A stretch of DNA of 64,000 nucleotides from UBA7672 sp963738625 (GTDB lineage: Bacteria; Pseudomonadota; Alphaproteobacteria; Caulobacterales; Hyphomonadaceae), in assembly GCA_963738625.1 (NCBI GenBank), contig CAVTXH010000002.1:558001-622000 (forward strand), in the 5' to 3' direction. A program made the position numbers and the translations under genes. This document shows positions 51,868 to 60,772 of the stretch, piece after piece; the first letter of the stretch is position 1, and every line of letters starts with the position of its first letter. The notes under the pieces were generated by a model. That model was given only the letters and a program-made list of their open reading frames with translations. It was not told the origin of the DNA and ran no database searches.

Positions 51868-53286
51868 ATGAAAGATCGCAGCCTGATCGAGGAAATCGGG
51901 CCGGGCGTGTCCAAAGCCGCCGCTATCCTCGATGAAGCTCTGACCGGCGCCGAAGATGGCGAGATCTATGTCGAGTCAGTCCGCTCCGAGAGTTTCCTGT
52001 TCGATGACGGGCGCCTAAAGTCGGCCTCCTACGATTCAGGCCAGGGTTTCGGCCTGCGCGTCGTCTCCGGCGAGACCACCGGCTACGCCCACGCCAGCGA
52101 AGTGTCGGAGGCCGCCCTGCGCCGCGCCGCCTCTGCTGCATCAGCCGCTAAGCGCGGCCGCTCCGGCGCACTCGCCGTCGGACCGACGCCGGTCAACCGC
52201 CGCCTCTATGCAGATGTCGATCCCACCGCCTCCCCTGACTTCGTGACCAAGACCGGCCTGCTGGCCGAGATCGATGCCTGGTGCCGCGCTAAGGATCCGC
52301 GTGTCGTGCAAGTATCTGTGTCGCTCGCCGGTTCGCGCACCGCTGTCGAGATCATCCGCGCCGGCGGCGCCAGCGTAACCGACGCCCGCCCGCTCGTTCG
52401 CCTCAACATCTCCATCACCATGGAGAAGGACGGCCGCCGTGAAACCGGCTCCGCCGGCGCTGGCGGACGCGCCGCCTACGACGAATGGATCCAGCCGGAT
52501 CGCTGGAAGGCTCTGGCCCAGCGCGCGCTCCGCAAGGCCGAGATCAACCTTGACGCCGTCCCCGCCCCCGCCGGGGAAATGGAGGTGGCGCTCGGGCCGG
52601 GCTGGACTGGCGTTCTGCTGCACGAAGCTGTCGGCCACGGCCTCGAAGGCGACTTCAACCGCAAGGGCTCGTCCGTCTATTCCGGCAAAGTCGGAGAGCA
52701 GGTGATGGCCAGGGGCGTGACCATCGTCGATGACGGCACGATCGCCAGCCGCCGCGGTTCGCTCTCCTTCGACGATGAAGGCACCCAGACCCAGCGCAAC
52801 GTGCTGGTCGAGGACGGCCGCCTTGTCGGCTACATGCAGGATCGTATGAACTCGCGCCTCATGGGCGTCGCACCCACCGGCAATGGCCGTCGTGAAAGCT
52901 ACGCCAGCGTCGTCATGCCCCGCATGACCAACACCTTCATGACTGGCGGCAACCACGACCCGGAAGAGATCGTCCGCTCCATCAAGCGCGGCATCTGGGC
53001 GGTGGATTTTGGCGGCGGCCAGGTCGACATTACCAATGGCCAGTTCGTGTTCCAGTGCACCGAGGCCTACATGGTCGAGAACGGCAAGGTCGGCGCACCA
53101 GTGAAGAACGCCACGCTGATCGGTCACGGCCCGACGGTCATGAACTCGATATCGATGATCGGCAACGACTTCGCGATGGACGATGGCGTCGGCACCTGCG
53201 GCAAGAGCGGTCAGTCGGTGCCCGTGGGCGTCGGCCAACCCTCGATCAAGATAAACTCGATCACTGTTGGCGGAGCGGGAGTTTAG
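51868..53286 (+). CDS. tldD: metalloprotease TldD
   Basis: A 472-residue subunit of the TldD/TldE cytoplasmic protease, which trims unfolded peptides and, in some bacteria, matures modified peptides such as microcin B17 or cleaves the CcdA antitoxin. The zinc motif is LLHEAVGHGLEGDF (H-E-x-x-x-H) and the third ligand Cys is in FQCTEAYMV. SFDDEGTQTQRNVLVEDG is a family hallmark. The start at 51868 begins MKDRSLIEE; an upstream frame is open but not protein-like. The partner tldE (pmbA) is not in the window. Confidence 0.95.
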   Translation: MKDRSLIEEIGPGVSKAAAILDEALTGAEDGEIYVESVRSESFLFDDGRLKSASYDSGQGFGLRVVSGETTGYAHASEVSEAALRRAASAASAAKRGRSGALAVGPTPVNRRLYADVDPTASPDFVTKTGLLAEIDAWCRAKDPRVVQVSVSLAGSRTAVEIIRAGGASVTDARPLVRLNISITMEKDGRRETGSAGAGGRAAYDEWIQPDRWKALAQRALRKAEINLDAVPAPAGEMEVALGPGWTGVLLHEAVGHGLEGDFNRKGSSVYSGKVGEQVMARGVTIVDDGTIASRRGSLSFDDEGTQTQRNVLVEDGRLVGYMQDRMNSRLMGVAPTGNGRRESYASVVMPRMTNTFMTGGNHDPEEIVRSIKRGIWAVDFGGGQVDITNGQFVFQCTEAYMVENGKVGAPVKNATLIGHGPTVMNSISMIGNDFAMDDGVGTCGKSGQSVPVGVGQPSIKINSITVGGAGV

Positions 53287-53291
53287 ACGTG

Positions 53292-53753
53292 ATGAAGGTT
53301 TCGGGTGCCCTCATTGCCTGCGCCCTGCTGGCTGGCGTCGCTTCAGCTCCTGTACTCGCGCAGCAGGAACAGAACATTGCAACTGCCTATCAAACCGTTT
53401 CCAGCGAAGCGTTCTCGAAAGCGACCGTCGGCGCAACACTCGTCGATGTGCGCGAGCCCTCCGAATGGGCGCAGACAGGCATGCCCGCCAACGCCAAAGG
53501 CGTCCCGATCAGCGGCGGCGACTTCGTGGCCCGCGTGCTCGCGATGAATGGCGGCGACAAGTCGAAGCCAGTGGCCGTGATCTGCCGATCCGGAAGCCGC
53601 TCTGCAAAAGCGGCCCAGCAGCTGACCGCCGCGGGTTTCACCAATGTTACCAACATCGGCGACGGCATGATGGGGCGTGACGGCGTGGGCAAGGGCTGGC
53701 TCGCTGCGAGCCTGCCGACCGCGGCCTATGCGGTTGCGGCTGCGGCACAGTAA
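53292..53753 (+). CDS. periplasmic rhodanese-domain protein
   Basis: A 153-residue single rhodanese domain behind a signal peptide ending near VLAQQ. The active-site loop is CRSGSRS, with the catalytic Cys; LVDVREPSEWAQTGMP is the N-terminal rhodanese signature. It may transfer or carry sulfur in the periplasm, as E. coli PspE does. Start ATG 53292 (GTG 53289 is adjacent). It follows tldD by 5 bases, so likely co-transcribed. Three bases separate its stop from the facing POT gene. Confidence 0.85.
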   Translation: MKVSGALIACALLAGVASAPVLAQQEQNIATAYQTVSSEAFSKATVGATLVDVREPSEWAQTGMPANAKGVPISGGDFVARVLAMNGGDKSKPVAVICRSGSRSAKAAQQLTAAGFTNVTNIGDGMMGRDGVGKGWLAASLPTAAYAVAAAAQ

Positions 53754-53756
53754 GCC

Positions 53757-55811
53757 CTACTCCGCAGCCTGCGGCGCAGGCCCTTTCGGCGTCCTGGGCA
53801 AGCGCAGTATCACCAGCAGGATGCCCACGGCGCCCAGCCCGCTGAACGCCATTGCAAAATGCACCCAGTCCAGAGGGATCACCGCCTTCTCCAAACCGGC
53901 GATGATGTTGGCTCGATAGGCATACGCTACCACCGCGCCAACGACCCCCAGCGCCAGCAACCCCGAGCCGAGCGGATCGAACCGGGCGGGGATCAGCTTT
54001 ACCTCGTCGGCGTTCGCTAACCGGTTCAGCGTCGGCGCCATGATGCCGAAAGCTAGGCCAATGGCGATCGCGACCAAACCGATCTGGGTAAACACCTCCA
54101 CATAAGTGCTTAGCGCCAGCTGCAAATCGAGCACTTCGCCGCCGATCGTCTCCTGCGCGGTCAGCTTGGCGACCTGCGCCTGCAGCATCTGCCCCAAAGA
54201 CTGACCAAGGAACCAGGTCGCCATCATCGTTGAACCAATCGCCACTGGGGCAAGCTTGGTCATTGCAGAAAGGCCGACTGGCGACAGGCAAAGCTCGCCT
54301 GTCGTGTGCAGCAGGAACAGCAGGACAAGGAAGATGAGCGGAACCTTGAAAGCCTCATCCGCATACGCGGCGCCCCAGACGACCACCAGGAATCCCGCGC
54401 CGACCTGGATCAGCGCCAACGCGAACTTCGCGGCATCGCCGGGGTCACGCTTGTTGCGATCCAGCCAGCTCCACAGCGCTGCGAAGAAGGGCGCGAGCAG
54501 CAGGATAAAGGCGCCGTTGAAGCTCTGCGTCTCGCCCGACGAAATTGTCCAGAACGCGCCATTGTTGGGAAGCTGGGTCGACCGCTCCGAGAACTGCGCC
54601 AGCGCAGAGCCAGCCAGCTCGAACAATGTGAAGAACACCGTCGCTCCGAACACGAACACGAGGGCGAGGATGAGTTTCTGGGATTCCGCCCAGGTGCATT
54701 TCCGGATCATGTACTGGATGAAGAAGGCCAGCATCCCCGCCGTCGCAATGGTGAGCGCCGTGTTCACGATCGGCTCGCGCTGCACGAGGAAGAAAACCAC
54801 GCCCACGCCCAGCAGCGCACAGATATAGATCAGCCACTCGCGGTTGATCGGGCCAAACAGCGGCTGCCGCAGTTTCTCCGGCTCAGGCGGATTGCCGATT
54901 TCAGGCGGAAGCTGCCTCGGTCCCGGCGTGAACCACAGGAACCGCCCGCGCGTGAACACCAGCCAGCCCAGGAGCATGCCTGCGCCTGCGAGGCCAAAGC
55001 CCCAGCTCCAGCCATAGCGCGCGCCAACCACAGCACACAGCGCTTGCGACCAGAACGCGCCGACGTTGATGCCGAAATAATAGAGCGTGAAACCCGCGTC
55101 CCGCCTGGGATCGTTCTTGGCGTAGAGCTGCCCGACCATGGTGGAGATGTTGGCCTTCAGGAACCCCACGCCCATGATGATGAAGGCCATCGCCAGGTAG
55201 AAGATGTTCATGAACAGCGGCTGGCGGCCTTCAACGCGCTGCACGTATCCATCGACATCGGGCGTTTCGGGATTGTCGCGCAGCAGCGTGCCCGGCAGCG
55301 ACGCCGTCGCCGGCAGGTTCTTGATCACCAGACCGCCCTCGGCAGGCCCCATGTCATAGCGCTGGCCGTCGACGACGATCCACGACCTGCGCTGATCCTG
55401 CCTGCCCTCGGCTTCAACCTGGTAGTCGACGCCCTGATAGGTGATGACCGCACGGGCCGGCGCCTGCTCGATCGCCATCGAGATATGGCCCGCGACCAGC
55501 AGCAGCGCGCCGAATGCAACGGCCTTCTTGGTGCCGAGATAGCGGTCGGCCAGCATCCCGCCGATCAGCGGCAGCAGGTAGACGAGCGAGGTGTAGGCCC
55601 CGTACTGCCCTGACGCGACTGTGTCAGGGAACAGGAAGTGCTGGGTCATGTAAGCGACGAGGATCGTGCGCATGCCGTAGTAAGAGAACCGTTCCCACAT
55701 CTCGGCGAAGAACAGCACGTGCATGCCCTTCGGGTGTTTGCGCAGCTGCAAAAACACCGGGATGCCCATGACGATAGTGATCACGAGCCCGATCGTCAGG
55801 ATGATGGTCAT
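53757..55811 (-). CDS. POT-family proton-dependent peptide transporter
   Basis: A 684-residue inner-membrane importer of di/tripeptides. The family motif E-x-x-E-R-F-x-Y-Y-G is present as AEMWERFSYYGMR, with GVGFLKANISTMVGQLY in helix 4 and the PTR2 signature FYFGINVG-like FTLYYFGINVGAFW. A roughly 90-residue insert (about 113-205) between helices 3 and 4 is periplasmic or cytoplasmic beta-rich (VITYQGVDYQVEAEG, WIVVDGQRYDMG). The ATG at 55811 with GGGGAAG site is better than one at 55880. It fits with the secreted peptidases elsewhere in the window. Confidence 0.92.
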   Translation of the reverse strand: MTIILTIGLVITIVMGIPVFLQLRKHPKGMHVLFFAEMWERFSYYGMRTILVAYMTQHFLFPDTVASGQYGAYTSLVYLLPLIGGMLADRYLGTKKAVAFGALLLVAGHISMAIEQAPARAVITYQGVDYQVEAEGRQDQRRSWIVVDGQRYDMGPAEGGLVIKNLPATASLPGTLLRDNPETPDVDGYVQRVEGRQPLFMNIFYLAMAFIIMGVGFLKANISTMVGQLYAKNDPRRDAGFTLYYFGINVGAFWSQALCAVVGARYGWSWGFGLAGAGMLLGWLVFTRGRFLWFTPGPRQLPPEIGNPPEPEKLRQPLFGPINREWLIYICALLGVGVVFFLVQREPIVNTALTIATAGMLAFFIQYMIRKCTWAESQKLILALVFVFGATVFFTLFELAGSALAQFSERSTQLPNNGAFWTISSGETQSFNGAFILLLAPFFAALWSWLDRNKRDPGDAAKFALALIQVGAGFLVVVWGAAYADEAFKVPLIFLVLLFLLHTTGELCLSPVGLSAMTKLAPVAIGSTMMATWFLGQSLGQMLQAQVAKLTAQETIGGEVLDLQLALSTYVEVFTQIGLVAIAIGLAFGIMAPTLNRLANADEVKLIPARFDPLGSGLLALGVVGAVVAYAYRANIIAGLEKAVIPLDWVHFAMAFSGLGAVGILLVILRLPRTPKGPAPQAAE

Positions 55812-56032
55812 CGCTTCCCCGCAAAGACTGCCAGCAACGGCTGCGGTGTCATGATCAACACGGCGTCTAGGCAGGCTCAAGCCCCGGAATCGCCCTGCGC
55901 GAGCAAGGACTTACCTCACAATCTCAGTGCGGGGCCAAATGTCGGGAATTACCGGGGGCGAAAACCATGGCCCCGTCTGCGCCGCCACGACGGCAGCCGC
56001 AAGCAAAGCATCGTCCAAGTTTCAGGAAAGTT

Positions 56033-57409
56033 CTAGAATCGCACGTCCACGAAGGCGCGTTTCAGGTCGCCCTTCCAGGCGCCGCGATAAAGCGAGAGCA
56101 ACTGCTCGGCCGGGCTAACGCCCGTCTCGGCAATCGTCTCCAGCTCCGAGAGAAAAATCGTCTCATTGTCCCCTGCGCCGTTAAGCCTGCCCCGACGCGA
56201 CAAGCCAGCGCGCGCCAGCGCCACCATCTCGCGCGCGATCTTCTGGGCCGTCGTATTGCGGATCGGCGCTTTCAGCCCAAGCATCGGCACAGCCGACCGC
56301 AAGGCCTGACGCTCCGCCGCCGTCCAGCTCTTTACCAGCTCCCACGCGCCATCGAGCGAGGTCGCGTCATAGAGAATGCCGGTCCACAGCGCCGACAGCG
56401 CACACAGCCGCGCCTGCGGGCCCGCATCGGCGCCGCGCATTTCCAGGAAGGTCTTCAGCCGCACTTCCGGGAAGATCGTCGACAGGTGATCGTCGAAATC
56501 GTCCATCGCTGGCAGCTCGCCGGGCAGCGTCGGCAGCCTGCCCGCCATGAAATCGCGGAATGACAGCCCCGAACAGTCGATATACTTGCCGTCGCGCCGG
56601 GCGAAATACATCGGCACATCGAGCGCATAGTCGACATACTGCTCGAACCCATACCCCTCGTCGAACGCGAAAGGCAGCATGCCGCTGCGATCCGGATCCG
56701 TGTCAGTCCACACATGCGAGCGATATGACAGGAATCCGTTCGTGCGCCCCTCGGCAAACGGCGAATTGGCGAACAACGCGGTGACGATGGGCTGAAGTGC
56801 GAGGCTCACCCGCATCTTCTTCACCATGTCCGCCTCGGATCCGAAATCGAGATTGGTCTGCACAGTGCACGAGCGGAACATCATCTGACGCCCCAGCCTG
56901 CCGACCTTCTCCATGTAGGCTTTCATGATGCCATAGCGCCCCTTGGGCATCATCGGCGTCTCTTCCAGCGACCAGATTGGCGAGAAGCCGAGACCGAGGA
57001 ACTCCGCGCCCATCGGCTCGGCGACCGCGCGCGTCTCGCGCAAGTGGTCGGTGATTTCCTTGCAGGTCTCGTGGATCGTCTCCAGCGGCGCGCCCGAAAG
57101 CTCGAACTGACCGCCCGGCTCAAGGCTCAGGCTCGCAAGCCCCTTCTTGCCGCCGATGATGTTCTCGCCCTCGAGAATCGGCGCCCAGCCGAATTGCATC
57201 GACATGCCTTCGAGCAGCTTCCGGATCGAGGTCGGGCCGTCATACGGCAGAGGTTTCAGCGTCTTTTCGATGAAGCCGAATTTCTCGTGCTCGGTGCCGA
57301 TACGCCACTGCGCGGCGGGTTTTGCACCGCCTTCCAGCCGCTCGACCAGTTCACGCTTGCTGCGAATACGCGGCGCGGACTCGTCGATGTCGCGAGTGGG
57401 TGTCGTCAT
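56033..57409 (-). CDS. gshA: glutamate--cysteine ligase (alphaproteobacterial/plant type)
   Basis: A 458-residue enzyme making gamma-glutamylcysteine, first step of glutathione synthesis. IGTEHEKFGFIEKTLKPLPYDG, SLEPGGQFELSGAPLETIHET, and FRSCTVQTNLDFGSEADMVKKM identify it as the plant-like clade found in alphaproteobacteria. Length fits. gshB is not in the window. The 115-base leader holds a 10-bp palindrome (57486-57495) in an AT-rich patch. Probably transcribed with, or just after, rsmE. Confidence 0.94.
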   Translation of the reverse strand: MTTPTRDIDESAPRIRSKRELVERLEGGAKPAAQWRIGTEHEKFGFIEKTLKPLPYDGPTSIRKLLEGMSMQFGWAPILEGENIIGGKKGLASLSLEPGGQFELSGAPLETIHETCKEITDHLRETRAVAEPMGAEFLGLGFSPIWSLEETPMMPKGRYGIMKAYMEKVGRLGRQMMFRSCTVQTNLDFGSEADMVKKMRVSLALQPIVTALFANSPFAEGRTNGFLSYRSHVWTDTDPDRSGMLPFAFDEGYGFEQYVDYALDVPMYFARRDGKYIDCSGLSFRDFMAGRLPTLPGELPAMDDFDDHLSTIFPEVRLKTFLEMRGADAGPQARLCALSALWTGILYDATSLDGAWELVKSWTAAERQALRSAVPMLGLKAPIRNTTAQKIAREMVALARAGLSRRGRLNGAGDNETIFLSELETIAETGVSPAEQLLSLYRGAWKGDLKRAFVDVRF

Positions 57410-57485
57410 GCGCGTTTCCGAAGCGGCTTGGTCCTCACCAGCCAGATAGGTATGCCCGCTTAGGTGCGCCAGCCGGACAGGTCAA

Positions 57486-57495
57486 ATACATGTAT
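57486..57495. promoter_or_regulatory. 10-bp palindrome upstream of gshA
   Basis: ATACATGTAT is a perfect palindrome in a short AT-rich patch (57480-57527) about 77 bases before gshA and just after the rsmE stop. Position suits an operator or the core of a gshA promoter; the size makes chance occurrence possible. Confidence 0.3.
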
Positions 57496-57524
57496 GTGAA
57501 GGAATTCTACAAGAAGCCGTTTGT

Positions 57525-58307
57525 TTAAGGAGCGGCCCGCCCTCCCCACCAGTCACCCGCAAGCGCCTGATAGATGGCAAGCGCCGCTACGGCAGCCGTC
57601 TCCGCCCTCAGGATTCGCGGCCCCAGGCTGATCGGTTGCACATAGGGAAGCGCACGGAGACGTTTGCGCTCGGTCGGGCTGAACCCGCCTTCCGGCCCGA
57701 TCAGGATGGCTGCAGGCCCACCCTGGCCCGCTAGCAGCCTTCCAGCGACAGGTGGCGCGCGGCCGGTCTCGCCGCCCCATGGCTTGCCGCCATCGTCGCC
57801 CGCCTCATCTGCATAGATCAGCGTGCGCCTGGGATCCCATTTCGCAAGCAACGATTCGAGCTTCGCGGCCTCCTTCACAGCCGGGACATCCAGCCGCTCG
57901 GTCTGCTCCGCCGCTTCGATCGCAATACGATGCAATCGGTCGGTGCGAACCGTGTCTGCGTCCGTCCTCTCCGTGAACACCGGATGGATTTCCGATGCGC
58001 CGAGCTCCGTTGCCTTCTCGACCACGAAATCCGTCCGCGCCTTCTTCAGCGGCGCAAACAGCAACCACAGGTCCGGCGGCGCAAGCTGCACCCGCGTACG
58101 CGAGCCTATCTTCAGCGTGGCAGTCGACTTGGTGGATGCAGCAAGGCTCGCGTCGAACTCCCCATCCCGCCCGTTGAACACCCGCACCGGCGCGCCAACA
58201 GCTAGACGCATGACGCGCGTCAGGTAATGCGCCTGATCGCTGTCGACGGCTATTTCCAGCCCCCCGGCAAGGTCGGGGGCGACATAGAGACGGGGTGTCG
58301 CGCTCAT
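57525..58307 (-). CDS. rsmE: 16S rRNA m3U1498 methyltransferase
   Basis: A 260-residue SPOUT-fold methyltransferase acting on U1498 of 16S rRNA. An N-terminal PUA-like part (HYLTRVMRLAVGAPVRVFNG) is followed by the knot with FAPLKKARTDFVVEKATELG, ILIGPEGGFSPTER and SLGPRILRAETAAVAALA, the SAM-binding signature. The C-terminus is a few residues longer than E. coli RsmE and Gly/Arg-rich. Divergent from ubiA. Confidence 0.95.
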   Translation of the reverse strand: MSATPRLYVAPDLAGGLEIAVDSDQAHYLTRVMRLAVGAPVRVFNGRDGEFDASLAASTKSTATLKIGSRTRVQLAPPDLWLLFAPLKKARTDFVVEKATELGASEIHPVFTERTDADTVRTDRLHRIAIEAAEQTERLDVPAVKEAAKLESLLAKWDPRRTLIYADEAGDDGGKPWGGETGRAPPVAGRLLAGQGGPAAILIGPEGGFSPTERKRLRALPYVQPISLGPRILRAETAAVAALAIYQALAGDWWGGRAAP

Positions 58308-58334
58308 GGCTCTGCGCTATATCGGGCGAGCCCG

Positions 58335-58358
58335 TTGGCGCAAGTACATTGGCGCAAG
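58335..58358. promoter_or_regulatory. 10-bp direct repeat between rsmE and ubiA
   Basis: TTGGCGCAAG occurs at 58335-58344 and 58349-58358 with a 4-base spacer (period 14). It sits in the 68-base divergent gap, where it could bind a regulator of either gene or be a short duplication. Confidence 0.3.
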
Positions 58359-58375
58359 CATCATGAAAGGCCGGC

Positions 58376-59314
58376 GTGACTGACCCCGCCACATCAACAG
58401 CTCCCGCCGCACCGGCCGACGCCGTCCGCGGCAGCTGGGTTGCGCGCGCACCGGCCTTTGCTCGCCCCTATCTCCAACTCTCCCGCTACGACCGTCCCGC
58501 CGGCTTTTGGCTGCTCGGCCTTCCCTGCCTCATCGGCCTCGCCCTCGCGCGAACACCAACGGACTTCGCACCATCGGACGCGATCCTCGCCGTCCTCTTT
58601 ATGATTGGCGCCGTCGCCATGCGCGGCGCCGGCTGCACCTACAACGACATTCTCGACCGCGATATCGACGCCAAGGTCGCCCGCACTGCGTTGCGCCCGC
58701 TACCCTCCGGCGCCGTCTCCCTGAAGCAGGCCTGGGCATGGCTCCTCGCGCAATGCGCCGTCGGCTTCGCCGTCCTGCTCGCGCTGCCCGACTTCGCCAA
58801 GTTCGTCGCGCTCGGCTCAATCCCGATGGTCGCGCTCTATCCGCTGATGAAACGCATCACCTGGTGGCCGCAAGTCTGGCTCGGCCTTACCTTCAACTGG
58901 GGCGTGCTGGTCGCTGCAGCCGCAACACAAGGCGCGATCACTCAGGCCGACGCGCTGCTCTACGGCGCGCTTATCCTGTGGACCCTCGGTTACGACACGA
59001 TCTACGCCATCCAGGACCGCGAGGACGACGCACTGATCGGCGTGAAGTCGACGGCCCGCCGCTTCGGCTCGCACATCAAGCAAGCGGTGGCGGTCATCTA
59101 CGCGCTGTGCGCCACGCTGGCCGCCATCGCCGGCTGGTTCACCGCCGGATGGGTGGGCGCAGCCGCAACAGCGCCCTTCGCGTTGCACCTCCTGCAACAG
59201 GCCATCCGCCTCGACCCGAATGATGGAGGCCTTGCCCTCAGCCTGTTCCGCGCCAATCGCGACGCCGGTCTCCTGCTGTTTGGCGGTTGGGCTTTGATCG
59301 CAGTGGCAATCTAG
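58376..59314 (+). CDS. ubiA: 4-hydroxybenzoate polyprenyltransferase
   Basis: A 312-residue, eight- or nine-helix prenyltransferase of ubiquinone synthesis, attaching a polyprenyl tail to 4-hydroxybenzoate. Both Asp-rich motifs are visible: YNDILDRDIDAKVART and DTIYAIQDREDD. Start is GTG at 58376. The N-terminal 30 residues before the first helix are Ala/Thr/Pro rich. Neighbours do not include other ubi genes. Confidence 0.93.
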   Translation: MTDPATSTAPAAPADAVRGSWVARAPAFARPYLQLSRYDRPAGFWLLGLPCLIGLALARTPTDFAPSDAILAVLFMIGAVAMRGAGCTYNDILDRDIDAKVARTALRPLPSGAVSLKQAWAWLLAQCAVGFAVLLALPDFAKFVALGSIPMVALYPLMKRITWWPQVWLGLTFNWGVLVAAAATQGAITQADALLYGALILWTLGYDTIYAIQDREDDALIGVKSTARRFGSHIKQAVAVIYALCATLAAIAGWFTAGWVGAAATAPFALHLLQQAIRLDPNDGGLALSLFRANRDAGLLLFGGWALIAVAI

Positions 59315-59344
59315 CCAATACTACCGGCAGCGCCGCTCGAAACC

Positions 59345-59350
59345 GGAGGA
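59345..59350 (+). promoter_or_regulatory. ribosome-binding site deciding the start at 59356
   Basis: GGAGGA, 5 bases before ATG 59356. An in-frame start at 59287 would lie inside the ubiA coding sequence. Confidence 0.7.
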
Positions 59351-59355
59351 AAACC

Positions 59356-60270
59356 ATGGCTGAAGGCGAGAAGAAGAAGCGATCGCCCATACCGATCATT
59401 GCCGCCGTAGTCGCCCTGCTGATCGCAGCCGCCGCCGCGATCTGGCTCACTCGCCCCCAAGGCGCTGACCTGAACTCGCCTCCACCCGAAATGGGCCCGG
59501 ACATGGCGTCCACTGCGCCGGCTGACCCAGCAACACCCGCAACCGTGACAACCGCAGCCGATCCTGTCGTCTCGGCCGCCTTCGCAACTCAAACGGCAAT
59601 CGCATTCGAAGACGAGTCGCTCTCGTTTAGCGTTGTTCTGCCTGCCGGCCCGGAAAATGATCCCGTGCTCACCCGTCTGCGAAAAGACAGCGAGAACTAT
59701 CTGGCCAAGGTGAAAGCCAACGCCCGCGCCGACTTCAACCGGCTGAAGGCGTCCGGCGTGAAGCCGTATCCATGGGAAGTCCGCGCCAAGTGGACCTACA
59801 CCGCCAAGGCGGGCGACATCGTCAGCCTCGTGGGGGAGGCCAGCGAATACAATGGCGGCGCCCACCCGATGCTGATGTTCGATACCTTTATCGGCCGCGA
59901 CACCGGCGAGCAGCTGAAGATGGGCGACATGCTCACCTTCAAGCGCTCGCCATCCCCCGCGATGACCATCGCCATGTGCGAAGCGCTCAAGGCCGCCAAG
60001 ACGAGCGGGGTGAAGTCCGCGACCATCTTCGACGAGCCAATTATTTGTGCCGGCCCGGATGCCAACGCCAAGACGGACGTCGCGAAGATCGCTCTCGCCC
60101 CGTCGAACCAGCCGGACCGTTTCGGCGGCCTCTATGCCTACTACGAACCCTACGCCGTCGGCGCTTACTCCGAAGGCCCCTACCGTCTTACCGTCCAGCA
60201 GGAAATCTTCGCCGAAGATCTCAAACCCCAATTCAGGAAACTGTTCGCCGGGGAAGCCCCGGTCCTTTAG
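59356..60270 (+). CDS. membrane-anchored DUF3298/RsiV-like protein
   Basis: A 304-residue protein with a basic N-terminus (GEKKKRS) and one helix (about 13-35), then a Pro/Ala-rich linker and an extracytoplasmic domain. In it EYNGGAHPMLMFDTFI, followed by GEQLKMGDMLTF, is the hallmark of the DUF3298 domain seen in the lysozyme-sensing anti-sigma factor RsiV and in lysozyme-binding lipoproteins. No sigma factor is adjacent. Its stop overlaps that of tadA by four bases on the opposite strand. Confidence 0.82.
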   Translation: MAEGEKKKRSPIPIIAAVVALLIAAAAAIWLTRPQGADLNSPPPEMGPDMASTAPADPATPATVTTAADPVVSAAFATQTAIAFEDESLSFSVVLPAGPENDPVLTRLRKDSENYLAKVKANARADFNRLKASGVKPYPWEVRAKWTYTAKAGDIVSLVGEASEYNGGAHPMLMFDTFIGRDTGEQLKMGDMLTFKRSPSPAMTIAMCEALKAAKTSGVKSATIFDEPIICAGPDANAKTDVAKIALAPSNQPDRFGGLYAYYEPYAVGAYSEGPYRLTVQQEIFAEDLKPQFRKLFAGEAPVL

Positions 60271-60728
60271 CGCCTTGCCTTGAAGAACGCCTTGAGCATC
60301 GTCGAGGCCTCTTCCGCCATCACACCCGCCTCCACTTCAGGCCGCGAATGGCAGGTTGGCTGACCGAAGAATTTCGGACCGTTCGCCACCGCCCCGCCCT
60401 TCTCATCCGCAGCGCCATAGACCAGACGCCCGATGCGCGCATGCGAGATAGCGCCGGCGCACATCGCGCACGGCTCGAGCGTCACGTAGAGCGACAGCCC
60501 CGTCAGCCGGTAATTGCCCAGCTTCAGAGCCGCAGCCCGCATCGCCAGTATCTCGGCATGCCCCGTCGGATCGCTGAGCCCGATCGGCCGGTTGTGCGCT
60601 TCCGCCACGATCTCGCCCGTCGCGGGATCGGCGACCAGGGCGCCGATCGGCGCCTCGTTCGCCTCCTCGGCCTCGCGCGCCAGCTCCAGCGCCCGCCGCA
60701 TCATTCTTAGGTCGAACTCGCTCGCCAT
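60267..60728 (-). CDS. tadA: tRNA adenosine-34 deaminase
   Basis: A 153-residue deaminase producing inosine 34 in tRNA-Arg(ACG). Zinc ligands are H-A-E (TGHAEILAMR) and P-C-A-M-C, the catalytic Glu being in HAE. ALELAREAEEANEAPIGALV begins the fold. The start ATG 60728 (MASEFDLRMM) is more typical than an ATG at 60743. Divergent from rsmD. Confidence 0.95.
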   Translation of the reverse strand: MASEFDLRMMRRALELAREAEEANEAPIGALVADPATGEIVAEAHNRPIGLSDPTGHAEILAMRAAALKLGNYRLTGLSLYVTLEPCAMCAGAISHARIGRLVYGAADEKGGAVANGPKFFGQPTCHSRPEVEAGVMAEEASTMLKAFFKARR

Positions 60729-60772
60729 GCCGCCCCATAGCATTTCCTGATCCCGATGCTAGACGGCTGGCC

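Noticed and set aside
54306..55613. 435-codon frame antisense to the POT transporter
   Set aside because: Gln/Arg/His-rich shadow composition with no recognisable domain.
55930..55975. CGGGGCCA...TGGCCCCG inverted repeat after gshA as a terminator
   Set aside because: Eight-base arms but a 30-base loop and no T-run; kept only as a possibility.
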